NCBI GenBank assembly: GCA_944381575.1
Contig: CALWLS010000001.1
Location: 62,001-126,000 of the forward strand
Direction: 5' to 3'
From: an uncultured Lachnospiraceae bacterium
GTDB taxonomy: Bacteria > Bacillota > Clostridia > Lachnospirales > Lachnospiraceae
DNA: 64,000 nucleotides
The notes beneath the pieces were generated by a model. That model saw only the letters and a list, made by a program, of their open reading frames with translations, did no database searches and was not told where the DNA came from. Below, piece after piece: positions 17,653 to 27,113 of the stretch (position 1 is the stretch's first letter; the number at the start of each line of letters is the position of its first letter). A program made the position numbers and the translations under genes.

Positions 17653-20600
17653 ATGAAAAAGAAACACGTAGCTGTGTTGATGTCCGCTGTACTGGCAATG
17701 AATATGGCGGCAGTAGGCTATGCGGCTAATCAGACTGAGACTGGTGAAACTCAGACTGAAATGGGGGGGGGTGGTAGTGATAATCTAACCCCGGGTGCAG
17801 ACAGTGAAGATCCTGCAGATAATAATGATCCTGAAGCGCCTGCCGACGAAGAAATAGAAGGCGGGGAATCAGGAGTAACTGATACTGACGCAGGTAATTC
17901 TGAAGGGGAAAGTCCTGATGAGGATGGAACTGACTCATCAGTTTCAGACGGGACTGACGAAGGCGGTAATACAGACTCGACACAGGACGTACAGGATACT
18001 GTGACGGAAGACGGCCAGGAATCAGGAGAAGGCTCAGATGAAGGGAATTCTAACGAGACAGGGCAGAATGAACAGGATGATCCTGATAATTCATCGGACG
18101 GTACTTCACAGGACGGCATTAATAATACTACTGATGCAGTAGACGAAATAGTGGACGGAGAGAAAGGAACAGGCATTGAGACCGGCAGTGAAAGTGCGGA
18201 AATATCTGGCGCAAGTAATGGCGGTCTTGTTGGAGTACAGCAAAATTCAAATGCTGTTCTTGGGAAAGTCCAAACGACTGCACTTGAAATTGAAAACATT
18301 TCTGACGATGATTATATTCAGAGTGTTTTAGCGGATCTGAAAGAAGGAAAAAATGTAACTCTTGATAGACCTATCTCAGTAGATGATCATGTTGAGATCA
18401 TTGGTGATAATGTCATTTTTGACCTTGGAGGAAATGAACTTGAGGTTAAAGGCGAAAAGGACTTTATTGATAACAAAAGCACGCTTAAATCCAAAGCAAA
18501 TATTTATGTTAGTGGAAACGTAACTATAAGAAACGGAACAATAAACGGCACCGTATCAAATCGGTCTGAGAAAACGTCGGAACAGGTCATTGCAGTTGTT
18601 GGCGAGGACAGCAGTCTTGAGCTTGGAGATCTGCTTGTAACTGGTACAGCTGATGCATTGGTAGGCGTTTATGGCGGAGAGCTTGTATCTGAAGCTGATT
18701 TTGATACTGATACATCCAGTCTGATAAATGCTTATGGCGGCAAAGTGACCATAAATGGCGGCATGATGAATGGCGTTCAGGGTATAGGAGCGTTTGACAG
18801 AGGATACAATAAAGATTCTGAGGGATCAGAGATCATAATTAATGATGTTGATATGACTGTAGAGGCGTATGTTGTAAGTACGAACAATGTACTTTCAGCC
18901 GATTCATCTGCCACGATCAATGGAGGTTGTTTAAGATCAAGTAATAAAGTATCAGCAATATACTGGCCAACAACAGGTAAACTTACATTAGGGCAGGAAG
19001 GCGCAGATGATTCTGAACTTGAGATAATCGGCGCGACAGCAATTGAGATCTGCTCAGGTGATCTTGTTATCAACAGTGGAACATTTACAGGTATTGGCGA
19101 GCTTACAGATGATAATAACCTTCCAGCCTTGTATGTACAGAATACAGGAAGTGCAGGCTGTGGGGATGCGATTACTATAATCACAAATAGAAGTAAGCCA
19201 TATGTTGATGGGCATCCGTTGGACGTGCAGATAAATGGCGGAACATTCAATTCTGAAAATAACTGGGCAGTACGTTACGTAGACGGCAATGCCGGCAGGA
19301 CCAATAGTGACGATTATCTTGAACAAAGTGTTGGTGCGGATATAATTGGCGGTATATTTACCGGAGCTGAGGGAGCAATCAAGGATTATCCTGTAGATGG
19401 AGAATATGCACCTTTAAATATTACTGGCGGTACATTCAGCTCAGATATAAGCGAATATCTGCCTGATGGTTATCAGCTTGTGCCAGGTACCGACGGCAAT
19501 TATGATGTAATGTCAGGCGAGGAATACATTGAAACAGACCTTGCCGCAGCAGTAAACAAAGCTATTGAAGAAGGAAAAACATCACTTAAGCTTAATGACA
19601 CGCTGTATACATTCAGAAGCGATGTGAATATTGAGTCTGATTTTGTACTCGATATGGGCGAAGCTTCGGTTCAGGGAACAGGAAGGTTTGTAGTAAGCGG
19701 TGCAGATTTCACATTAAAAAATGGTATTTATGACTATACTGACAACAATACAGCGGTAGTGATCAACAGCGGGGCTGATGTTACACTTGAGGATGTCAAA
19801 ATAACTACGCATGAATCCGGAAACCCTGTTATGCTCTATGGCCAGAATCCTAAGCTTACAGTATCCGGGTCAGATACATTGCTTAGTTCGGAAGAATGGT
19901 ATGTAATAGGCACCAACGGAAGCACTGACCCTGAAAAAGGCACTCATGGAGCCGAGATAGTAATAAATGACGGAGTTATTGAGGCTGGCAACGAAGGCGC
20001 AATATATCTTCCTGGAGAAGGCGGAAACATCACTATAAACGGCGGTCAGATATTTGGCTATCAGGGAGGAGTACAGCTTTGTTCAGGTTCTCTTGAGATG
20101 AATGGCGGACTTATTGAGGTAAGCTGGGATGGAGAGCCTATACAGGTAGATGGTATTGCCGCAGACGGTAACGTATATGACGGAGCTGCAATATCATTTT
20201 TCAGCAGAGAAGGATACTATGGAGAAACCGAGACTGACAACAGTATAGTGATCCATGGCGGCGAACTTATAAGCAGGGCAAACTCTCCGTTGTTTATTTA
20301 CGGCGGAAAGAAATCTACTAATGGCTGCGCGATCTCATCCGAGATACAGTTCCTTGAAAACCTCACCATAGACGGAGGAATATTTACTGTTTCAGAAGGC
20401 GATGAACCTGCAGTAAGGATACTGAATGATGATATGCCTGAGGTACTTGCCATAACAGGCGGAACATACAGCTCGGATATAAATGAATATGTTGCTGATG
20501 GATTTAAATGCGTTGCCAACGGATCAAATTATATTGTTGTGGATGATTCGTTAAAGGAGGATCAGCCTACGGAAATAGCTGAGCGGGTGACTGTAAGTAT

Positions 20601-21633
20601 TGATACGAACAGCGCTGTAAATGATGCTGTTTCAGGTCTCACGGCTGAACAGGCAGAGGCTGCAAGGACAGAGGCAGAAAGTACAGTCAGTACATTTATA
20701 TCAGAGGTGAGCGGAAATGCTGCTGTAAATGAATTTGCCGGAACAGGTCTTGCAGCTGCTATAGATACCGCAAATATTCCGTCTTCCAAGGTGTCAAATC
20801 CTAATCTTGCAGAAGTATTTGTAAAAACTGAGCTGAACGATGTTGAGCTTGAAACAAATGTAAACAGCGATGGGACTGTTTCTGTAAATATCTCAAAGCT
20901 TGTATTTGATATTACTCCATTTATAAAGGAGCCTGGCAAAGATGCTGTAGAGATAGAGAATGAGTGGCTCAACGGAAGAGGCATTACTGTAAGATTACCA
21001 ATACCGGCTTCAAGGGCTTCAGAGAGAAGCTATGTTACAGTGAAACACATTGCCGATGACGGATCAGACAGGACGTATTATCCTTCTGTGAGAGAAGAAA
21101 ACGGCAACTATTACTGCGAGTTAACAGTAATGCATTTCAGCACATTTGAAATGACATTTAACGCGAGACCTGCCTCATCAGATAGCTCAGGCAGTAGGAA
21201 TGAATCCAACAGGAATTCGGTAAGCAAAGGCACCATCTATGCTGACGGCACAACGTCAGGTATCATGAATCATTCAACCGGAACCTGGAAGCAGAATGAA
21301 ACAGGCTGGTGGTTTGAGAGAACTGACGGAAGCTATCCTGCAAATACATGGGAAAAGCTCAGCTGGAACGGCAGAGAAAACTGGTATCATTTTAATGCTG
21401 CAGGGTATCTTGATGCAGGCTGGTTCACAGATACGGACGGAAGTACATACTATCTGCACAATACACATGATAACAACTTCGGCTATATGTATACCGGATG
21501 GAACATGATCAACGGTAATTACTATTATTTCTTTAATGAAACGGATGGCGGACATAAGGAAGGATCCATGGCAAGAGGAATGGTAACGCCGGATGGGTAT
21601 ACCGTAAATGAGGATGGCATCTGGACCGAGTGA
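17653..21633 (+). CDS. Large secreted surface protein with beta-helix-like repeats and C-terminal cell-wall-binding modules
   Basis: 1326 aa. ATG 17653 follows GGAGGGG. Signal peptide MKKKHVAVLMSAVLAMNMAA with cleavage near residue 24. Residues 25 to about 190 are Asp/Glu/Gly/Ser/Thr-rich and probably extended. Residues about 220-960 hold many short repeats of the kind GGxFTG / INGGxFxSE / LxITGGTYSSDI, suggesting a parallel beta-helix (pectate-lyase-like). A helical, charged section (about 975-1090) and a beta domain (about 1100-1180) follow, then choline/glucan-binding-type repeats (about 1215-1326: GWWFERTDGSYPANTW, WYHFNAAGYLDAGW, YYYFFNETDGG). No LPXTG motif is seen; attachment is probably non-covalent. 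A G9 tract falls at codons 37-40. Adhesin-like; ligand unknown. Confidence 0.8.
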   Translation: MKKKHVAVLMSAVLAMNMAAVGYAANQTETGETQTEMGGGGSDNLTPGADSEDPADNNDPEAPADEEIEGGESGVTDTDAGNSEGESPDEDGTDSSVSDGTDEGGNTDSTQDVQDTVTEDGQESGEGSDEGNSNETGQNEQDDPDNSSDGTSQDGINNTTDAVDEIVDGEKGTGIETGSESAEISGASNGGLVGVQQNSNAVLGKVQTTALEIENISDDDYIQSVLADLKEGKNVTLDRPISVDDHVEIIGDNVIFDLGGNELEVKGEKDFIDNKSTLKSKANIYVSGNVTIRNGTINGTVSNRSEKTSEQVIAVVGEDSSLELGDLLVTGTADALVGVYGGELVSEADFDTDTSSLINAYGGKVTINGGMMNGVQGIGAFDRGYNKDSEGSEIIINDVDMTVEAYVVSTNNVLSADSSATINGGCLRSSNKVSAIYWPTTGKLTLGQEGADDSELEIIGATAIEICSGDLVINSGTFTGIGELTDDNNLPALYVQNTGSAGCGDAITIITNRSKPYVDGHPLDVQINGGTFNSENNWAVRYVDGNAGRTNSDDYLEQSVGADIIGGIFTGAEGAIKDYPVDGEYAPLNITGGTFSSDISEYLPDGYQLVPGTDGNYDVMSGEEYIETDLAAAVNKAIEEGKTSLKLNDTLYTFRSDVNIESDFVLDMGEASVQGTGRFVVSGADFTLKNGIYDYTDNNTAVVINSGADVTLEDVKITTHESGNPVMLYGQNPKLTVSGSDTLLSSEEWYVIGTNGSTDPEKGTHGAEIVINDGVIEAGNEGAIYLPGEGGNITINGGQIFGYQGGVQLCSGSLEMNGGLIEVSWDGEPIQVDGIAADGNVYDGAAISFFSREGYYGETETDNSIVIHGGELISRANSPLFIYGGKKSTNGCAISSEIQFLENLTIDGGIFTVSEGDEPAVRILNDDMPEVLAITGGTYSSDINEYVADGFKCVANGSNYIVVDDSLKEDQPTEIAERVTVSIDTNSAVNDAVSGLTAEQAEAARTEAESTVSTFISEVSGNAAVNEFAGTGLAAAIDTANIPSSKVSNPNLAEVFVKTELNDVELETNVNSDGTVSVNISKLVFDITPFIKEPGKDAVEIENEWLNGRGITVRLPIPASRASERSYVTVKHIADDGSDRTYYPSVREENGNYYCELTVMHFSTFEMTFNARPASSDSSGSRNESNRNSVSKGTIYADGTTSGIMNHSTGTWKQNETGWWFERTDGSYPANTWEKLSWNGRENWYHFNAAGYLDAGWFTDTDGSTYYLHNTHDNNFGYMYTGWNMINGNYYYFFNETDGGHKEGSMARGMVTPDGYTVNEDGIWTE
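17763..17771 (+). repeat. G9 homopolymer tract (candidate phase-variation switch)
   Basis: Nine consecutive G residues lie inside the coding sequence, 110 bp after the start codon and after the signal peptide. With nine Gs the frame is open for 1326 codons. Losing one G leads to TAA within six codons of the tract; gaining one gives TAG-TGA within two codons. This is the classic layout of a slipped-strand contingency locus. Confidence 0.8.
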
Positions 21634-21744
21634 TATATTAAACTGACAGTTTTATAAGTATGTCATGTTGGCGGATTTATGAATACTTTTCATCTAAGAC
21701 AGACATAAATGCATGTTATAGATATATATAACATACAAAAGGGT

Positions 21745-21779
21745 AAAGCAGGGGAAATATATAGACACCCCTGCTTTTA
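21745..21779 (+). terminator. Intrinsic terminator after the surface protein gene
   Basis: AAAGCAGGGG / CCCCTGCTTTT, a 10-bp stem with an AT-rich loop and a T-run. It lies about 110 bp past the stop codon at 21633. Confidence 0.85.
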
Positions 21780-21886
21780 TCTGTCGTATAAAAGATAATA
21801 TTTGCCAATGCCGCAGCATGAGAATATAATAGCGCCTTGGGATTTTTTATAAAAATATATAGGGATTTCATATAACGGAGGGCCGT

Positions 21887-23128
21887 ATGCTTATCCGGGA
21901 GGGGAATATCCTGATAGAAAGGATGAATAATTTCATGGATATTAAAAAACAGGGATTTGCAACGAGACAGATACATGCGGGAAAGGAGTCTAATTCAGCA
22001 GGAGCGCTCTGTACGCCTATTTATCAGACATCAACCTTTGAGTTTGACTCTGTAGAGCAGGGAGGCAATCGTTTTGCCGGCACTGAGGACGGATACATTT
22101 ACACCCGTCTCGGCAATCCGTCAACGGCAAGAGTTGAAGCCATAATAGCTGAGCTGGAGGGTGGTGAGGCAGCCCTTGCAACTGCTTCGGGAATGGGAGC
22201 GATATCAGCTGCATTGTGGAGCCTTATCGAAGCAGGGGATGAGATAATAGCAGATGAGACCTTATACGGCTGTACATATGCATTGCTTGCCCATGGACTT
22301 ACGAAGTTTGGAGTGAATGTTAAGTTTATAGATATGGCGGATCCGTCCAATCTCAAGGATGCGCTAAGCGATAAGACTAAGGTGGTCTACTTTGAGACGC
22401 CGTGTAATCCTACGCTTAAGGTCATAGATATTGAGGAAACGGCAAAGACGGCTCATGAATACAATTCAAACATATGCGTGGTAGTGGATAATACCTTTGC
22501 GACTCCTTACCTCCAGCGTCCTTTGGAGCTTGGGGCAGACGTGGTGGTACACAGCGCCACAAAGTATCTGAACGGACATGGAGACGTCATAGCCGGAGTC
22601 ATCGTTGGTAAAGCTGACTTTATCACCACCTGCCGCATGTTTGGCGTAAAAGATATGACCGGCGCGGTAATGAGCCCGTTTAACGCATTCCTTATGCAGA
22701 GAGGTTTAAAAACTCTCGATATACGCATGGAGCGCCACTGCGCAAACGCCATGAAGGTTGCAGAATTCCTGCATGATCACCCGGCAGTGGATAAGGTATA
22801 CTATCCGGGACTTAAGGATTTTGAGGGGTATGAAATAGCCAAGAAGCAGATGAGCCTTCCTGGAGCAGTCCTTTCCATAGAGCTTAAGGCAGATCGTGAG
22901 AAAACTGCGGCTGCACTTAATAAGTTAGAGCTCTGTACCATAGCCGTATCCCTTGGAAGTGATGAGACCCTTGTGGAGCATGCCGCAAGCATGACGCATT
23001 CTACCTACACTCCTGAGGAGCTTAAGGCTGCCAATATCTCGGAAGGGCTTGTACGAATCAGTATAGGCTTAGAGGATCCTGAGGATATCATCGCAGACTT
23101 TAAGAGAATCCTGGATGAGCTGATCTGA
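21887..23128 (+). CDS. megL: Methionine gamma-lyase (PLP-dependent, trans-sulfuration family)
   Basis: Converts methionine to methanethiol, 2-oxobutyrate and ammonia. 413 aa of the Cys/Met-metabolism PLP family: TPIYQTSTF, YTRLGNPS, SGMGAISAAL, VVDNTFATPYLQRP and the PLP Lys in HSATKYLNGHGD. The segment ETLYGCTYALLAHGL has the YGCT cysteine that marks methionine gamma-lyases against cystathionine gamma-lyase or gamma-synthase. GGAGG six bases upstream supports ATG 21887, but homologues usually begin near MDIKKQGFAT (ATG 21935), so the first 16 residues are doubtful. Monocistronic, bounded by terminators. Confidence 0.87.
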   Translation: MLIREGNILIERMNNFMDIKKQGFATRQIHAGKESNSAGALCTPIYQTSTFEFDSVEQGGNRFAGTEDGYIYTRLGNPSTARVEAIIAELEGGEAALATASGMGAISAALWSLIEAGDEIIADETLYGCTYALLAHGLTKFGVNVKFIDMADPSNLKDALSDKTKVVYFETPCNPTLKVIDIEETAKTAHEYNSNICVVVDNTFATPYLQRPLELGADVVVHSATKYLNGHGDVIAGVIVGKADFITTCRMFGVKDMTGAVMSPFNAFLMQRGLKTLDIRMERHCANAMKVAEFLHDHPAVDKVYYPGLKDFEGYEIAKKQMSLPGAVLSIELKADREKTAAALNKLELCTIAVSLGSDETLVEHAASMTHSTYTPEELKAANISEGLVRISIGLEDPEDIIADFKRILDELI

Positions 23129-23143
23129 AAAAGGAATATGTAA

Positions 23144-23220
23144 AAATACCCTCCGGTATCCAGCGTCCTGAGAACTCTGAAATCAGAGAAAATACAGGAA
23201 AGGGTAACCGGAGGGTATTT
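23144..23220 (+). terminator. Long nested hairpin after megL
   Basis: A perfect 14-bp outer stem AAATACCCTCCGGT / ACCGGAGGGTATTT encloses smaller hairpins (TCCTG/CAGGA and CTCTGA/TCAGAG). The trailing ATTTGTG is only a weak T-run. Probably the megL terminator; a structured RNA element cannot be excluded. Confidence 0.6.
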
Positions 23221-23345
23221 GTGTGCTCTAAGGCTTTTTAAGATGTAAATCAGTCAAAATATGTCTGGAAGCTGTTTTTTGTCAGAAAACCTAAGGAACC
23301 TGATCAATGTTTATTTTGTGACGGCATCGCTGGAAATGTACAGAA

Positions 23346-24488
23346 GGCGCGGTTGTGGCAGGCCAGGCCCTTGGAATGAAGGATGAAAAAATGGCCTGTC
23401 TTGCAGCAGACCAGCTGCTGTTGGTAACGACGCTTATATCCCTTGGAATAATGGCCTTATCGCTTTTGGGAAACGGCCTGATACTTGATCTTCTGTATGG
23501 AAGCATAGAGAGCGACGTCATGCATAACGCAAGTGTGTATTTCTATATCACAGCGCTTTCCTTCCCGTTCCTTGCCGTATATAATTCCTGCGCGGCACTC
23601 TACAGGATCATGGGAAATTCCAAGGTCTCAATGAAGACCTCCCTCCTTATGAACTGTATAAATGTTGCGGGAAATGCCATAGGCGTATATGTGCTGCATG
23701 CCGGCGTTGCCGGAGTGGCGGTCCCGACTCTTGTATCAAGGGCGGTGGCTGCGATCGTTATGCTTATTATCATAAGAGATGAGAAAAATCAGATACATGT
23801 GGACAGGCACTTTAAACTCGGCTTCAGGCCCGACGTAATAAGGGAGATCTTAGGTATAGGCATTCCGAACGGAATGGAAAACGGCATGTTCCAGCTGGGA
23901 AAGATAATGGTGCAGAGCCTTGTGTCAACTATGGGCACTGCATCCATTGCAGGATTTGCGGTTGCTGCCAATCTTGCGAATATCGAATATCTTCCAGGCC
24001 TTGCCATAGGCATGGGGCTTGTTACCGTTGCTTCAAGATGCGCAGGGGCCGGTGAATATGACCAGGTCATATATTATACAAAAAAACTTGTGCTCTTAAA
24101 TTATGCTATACTGGCAGTGCTCTTATTGATACTGGACATATTCAGAGGTCCTGTTATAGGGATCTACAACTTATCGGATGAGGCCGCTTTAATAGCTTCT
24201 GCCATGATACTTTATCACGGCTTCTCCATGATCATATGGCCGCCTGCCTTTGCCGCACCAAACGCTTTAAGAGCCGTTTCTGATGTGACCTTTACCATGC
24301 TGGTATCGGTGGGCTCCATGTGGGCCTTCAGGATAGGCCTGGCCTATGTTTTTGTTAAATTCTTCGATCTGCCGGTACTGTTTGTCTGGGTAGCCATGAG
24401 CTTTGACTGGATATTCAGATTTATACTGTTTATTTGGAGATTCAAGAGCGGAAAATGGATGCAGTTCCATATGGCAAATAACAGATGA
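23346..24488 (+). pseudogene. MATE-family efflux transporter, 5'-truncated
   Basis: About 380 residues of a MATE (NorM/DinF-type) drug/Na+ antiporter are present from GAVVAGQALGMKDEK onward to a normal C-terminus (LFIWRFKSGKWMQFHMANNR). MATE proteins are about 450 aa; the first 65-75 residues, including helices 1-2, are missing. In-frame coding similarity starts abruptly at 23346 and no ATG with an RBS precedes it (the only early start is a GTG at 23355). Truncation was probably by deletion between megL and this gene. Two intact MATE genes occur elsewhere in the window. Confidence 0.75.
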
Positions 24489-24594
24489 AGTAAGCCTTGC
24501 CATGGAGGGATAAGCGGAAATCTGCAGTGCGGGAATCTGCGGAAGGGGACCGTTTTGCCTGCGTATAGGTGGTAAACGGACAGGCCGCTGCATA

Positions 24595-24635
24595 TTGACT
24601 TGAAATTGTACTTAATCTATAATAAATTGATTAAG
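24595..24635 (+). promoter_or_regulatory. rex promoter with inverted repeat over the -10 box
   Basis: TTGACT (24595-24600), 17 bp, TATAAT (24618-24623). A perfect 7-bp inverted repeat, CTTAATC (24611-24617) and GATTAAG (24629-24635), straddles the -10 box and could be an operator. It does not match the usual Rex box (TTGTTAA-N4-TTAACAA), so direct Rex autoregulation is unproven. Confidence 0.65.
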
Positions 24636-24664
24636 AGGTAAGGTTTGTTACAGGGGAAGTATCA

Positions 24665-25315
24665 ATGAATAAGAGCGGCAAAAATATTTCTCAGGCCATC
24701 ATCAAGAGGCTGCCGAGATATTACAGGTTTTTAGGAGAGCTTAAGGCTGAGGGCGTGGAACGCATATCCTCAGGAGAGCTTTCCGGCATGATGAATGCCA
24801 CCGCGTCGCAGATAAGACAGGATCTTAATAATTTTGGAGGTTTCGGGCAGCAGGGCTACGGCTATAACGTGGACTATCTTTATGAGGAGATAGGAAAGAT
24901 ACTGCACATAAACACATCCCATAAGATGGTGATGATAGGTGCCGGAAACCTTGGAAGCGCCATATGCGGATATAAGAGTTTTCCGCGCTATGGATTCAAC
25001 ATCATTGCGGTATTTGACATAGACCCGAAGAAGATCGGCACCTATGTCCATGGCATACAGGTGCATTCCATGGATGAACTGGAGGATTTCCTTGAGGAAC
25101 ACGGAGTCGAGATAGTGATCGTGGCAATACCTACGGATAACGCCGCAGGAGTGATGAAGAGGCTTGAAAAGACCCATATCAAGGGCGTATGGAATTTTGC
25201 TCATATAGACTATGATATGCCGGAAGGCATAGTCATGGAGAGCGTTCATCTGTCGGAGAGCCTTATGATCCTTAATTACAAGATCGCAAACGCCGAAGGG
25301 GCCGGCAGGAAATGA
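24665..25315 (+). CDS. rex: Redox-sensing transcriptional repressor Rex
   Basis: Senses the NADH/NAD+ ratio and represses fermentation and redox genes when NADH is low. 216 aa: N-terminal winged helix (ISQAIIKRLPRYYRFL through SSGELSGMMNATASQIRQDL and the NFGGFGQQGYGYNV segment), then a Rossmann fold with GAGNLGSAICGY for NAD(H). Family features such as FDIDPKKIG and the C-terminal dimerisation helix are present. It is cotranscribed with acpS through an ATGA overlap. Confidence 0.96.
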   Translation: MNKSGKNISQAIIKRLPRYYRFLGELKAEGVERISSGELSGMMNATASQIRQDLNNFGGFGQQGYGYNVDYLYEEIGKILHINTSHKMVMIGAGNLGSAICGYKSFPRYGFNIIAVFDIDPKKIGTYVHGIQVHSMDELEDFLEEHGVEIVIVAIPTDNAAGVMKRLEKTHIKGVWNFAHIDYDMPEGIVMESVHLSESLMILNYKIANAEGAGRK

Positions 25316-25680
25316 TATTTGGAGTTGGGTCCGATCTCATAGAGATAGCAAGAGTATTGAAGGCATGTGAAAGAGAGACGTTTTCATGTCGGGTATTTAC
25401 GGAAAATGAACGCCGGGAGGCCTTTGGATCAGAAAAAAGGCTTGCCGGCGATTTTGCTGTGAAGGAAGCCGTGGTAAAGGCCTTCGGTACCGGTTTCGGA
25501 AGCATACGTCCGGGGGATATAGAGGTCTTAAGGGACGTCTCAGGAAAGCCTTATGTAAATTTAAGCGGGAAAGCAAAGGAGTTTGCGGACAGCCGCGGCA
25601 TAGACAATATCCAGGTATCCATATCCGATACCGGGGAGCTTGTACTGGCGTTTGCAGTGGCGGAGGCGTCAGATAAATAG
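25312..25680 (+). CDS. acpS: Holo-[acyl-carrier-protein] synthase
   Basis: Transfers 4'-phosphopantetheine from CoA to ACP. 122 aa with the two signature motifs: GVGSDLIEIARV (Mg-binding Asp) near the N-terminus and LAGDFAVKEAVVKAFGTG in the middle (Glu/Lys), plus ISDTGELVLAFAV near the end. Its ATG overlaps the rex stop. The alanine racemase gene follows 79 bp later, a common Firmicute order. Confidence 0.95.
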   Translation: MIFGVGSDLIEIARVLKACERETFSCRVFTENERREAFGSEKRLAGDFAVKEAVVKAFGTGFGSIRPGDIEVLRDVSGKPYVNLSGKAKEFADSRGIDNIQVSISDTGELVLAFAVAEASDK

Positions 25681-25759
25681 TTATTAACAGCAGCTGATAT
25701 ATGCGGGAAATTTCCGGCTGATATCAGATGAGATCTATATAAACGGGAGAAATCAGAAA

Positions 25760-26941
25760 ATGATGCACAGTGATTATTGCAGATGCGGAGCCATAGTCGA
25801 TCTTAAAGCCATAAGATATAATGTTCTGCAGCTTAAGGGGCTTATAGGCGATAAAAAACTCTTATGTACCGTAAAGGCCAATGCCTACGGACACGGAGCC
25901 TGCGAGGTGGCCAACGCCATAAAGGACGACGTATATATGTTTTCCGTAGCCACCATAGACGAGGGCGTATTATTAAGGACTCAGGGCGGAATAGATAAAC
26001 CCGTGCTGATACTCGGGCCTACATTTGCCGGAGAGGACGGGAATGCCATTGAATTCGGACTTACTGAGACGGTATTCGATGTGGACAGGGCTAATGCGCT
26101 AAATGAGAGCGTCAATGAGTTTGTTGCAGACCATATAGGAAAATTAAAAGAGCTTCCTTATGTTTTTAAGGATTACAGAGCTCATATACATATCGCGGTG
26201 GATACCGGTATGTCAAGGATAGGCCTTACGCCGGATAAGGACGGGGTAGAGGCCATAAAAAAGATATCTGCTCTGTCTAATATAGTCATAGACGGCATCT
26301 TCACGCACTTTGCCACGGCGGATGAGAGAGATAAGACAGAAGCTCTTAAAGCGTACAAAAAGTTCAGGGATTTTAAAAAGCTCTGCATCGAGGCGGGGAT
26401 AAACATTCCGATATGGCATTGCGCCAACACTGCCGGCATCATAGAAGGCATAGGGCTGGATGACGATATGGACATGGTAAGGTGCGGCATAGGCATTTAC
26501 GGCATGTATCCGTCGGAGCAGGTGGATAAGGGCAAGGTAAGGCTTGCGCCGGCCATGCTCTGGTACTCATATCTTACATATATTAAGGAGATACACGAGG
26601 GCACCTCCGTAAGCTACGGCTATACATTTACCGCAGACAGGACCATGAAAATAGGTACCGTATGCTGCGGATACGCGGACGGCTTTCCGAGGATAAGATC
26701 CAATAAGGGCAGGGTCCTCATAGGAGGAAAATACTGCAGGATCATAGGAAATATCTGTATGGATCAGTTCATGGTGGATCTTACCGGAGTGGAGGACGCC
26801 GCGGTCGGCATGCCGGTTGTGCTTATGGGAAGCGACGGGGTAAATTCCATCACGCCAGAGGAGATCGCTGAGGAAGCGGGCACCATCAATTATGAGATAA
26901 CCTGCGGCATAGCCTACAGAGTACCGAGAAAGTACGTGTAA
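25760..26941 (+). CDS. alr: Alanine racemase
   Basis: Makes D-alanine for peptidoglycan. 393 aa, normal length. The PLP Lys is K39 in CTVKANAYGHGA; the opposing catalytic Tyr is in SVSYGYTFTA; DTGMSRIG, NTAGI and the C-terminal GNICMDQFMVDLT are family motifs. Tandem ATGs begin the gene, with GGGAGA about ten bases upstream. Follows rex-acpS on the same strand. Confidence 0.95.
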   Translation: MMHSDYCRCGAIVDLKAIRYNVLQLKGLIGDKKLLCTVKANAYGHGACEVANAIKDDVYMFSVATIDEGVLLRTQGGIDKPVLILGPTFAGEDGNAIEFGLTETVFDVDRANALNESVNEFVADHIGKLKELPYVFKDYRAHIHIAVDTGMSRIGLTPDKDGVEAIKKISALSNIVIDGIFTHFATADERDKTEALKAYKKFRDFKKLCIEAGINIPIWHCANTAGIIEGIGLDDDMDMVRCGIGIYGMYPSEQVDKGKVRLAPAMLWYSYLTYIKEIHEGTSVSYGYTFTADRTMKIGTVCCGYADGFPRIRSNKGRVLIGGKYCRIIGNICMDQFMVDLTGVEDAAVGMPVVLMGSDGVNSITPEEIAEEAGTINYEITCGIAYRVPRKYV

Positions 26942-27051
26942 GGCTTACTTTTTCATGGCCAGGCCGGGACTTTTCAGGCTTTGGCTGGTCATCCTGGCCG
27001 ATCGGGAGGCTGATCAGAGGCTTCATGATCGCGGGCTTTTCAGGTTTTTTC

Positions 27052-27080
27052 TTGTAGGACAGGGCGCAAAATGCTATAAT
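27052..27080 (+). promoter_or_regulatory. Probable promoter of the yebC operon
   Basis: TTGTAG (27052-27057), 17 bp and a perfect TATAAT (27075-27080), about 33 bp ahead of the yebC ATG. The -35 box is weak (4 of 6). Confidence 0.6.
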
Positions 27081-27113
27081 TATAAGGTTCATTATTTTAG
27101 GAGGAGTTAATAT

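Noticed and set aside
24595..24664. Rex operator in its own promoter
   Set aside because: No TTGTTAA-N4-TTAACAA match; only an unrelated inverted repeat and a partial TTGTTAC are present.
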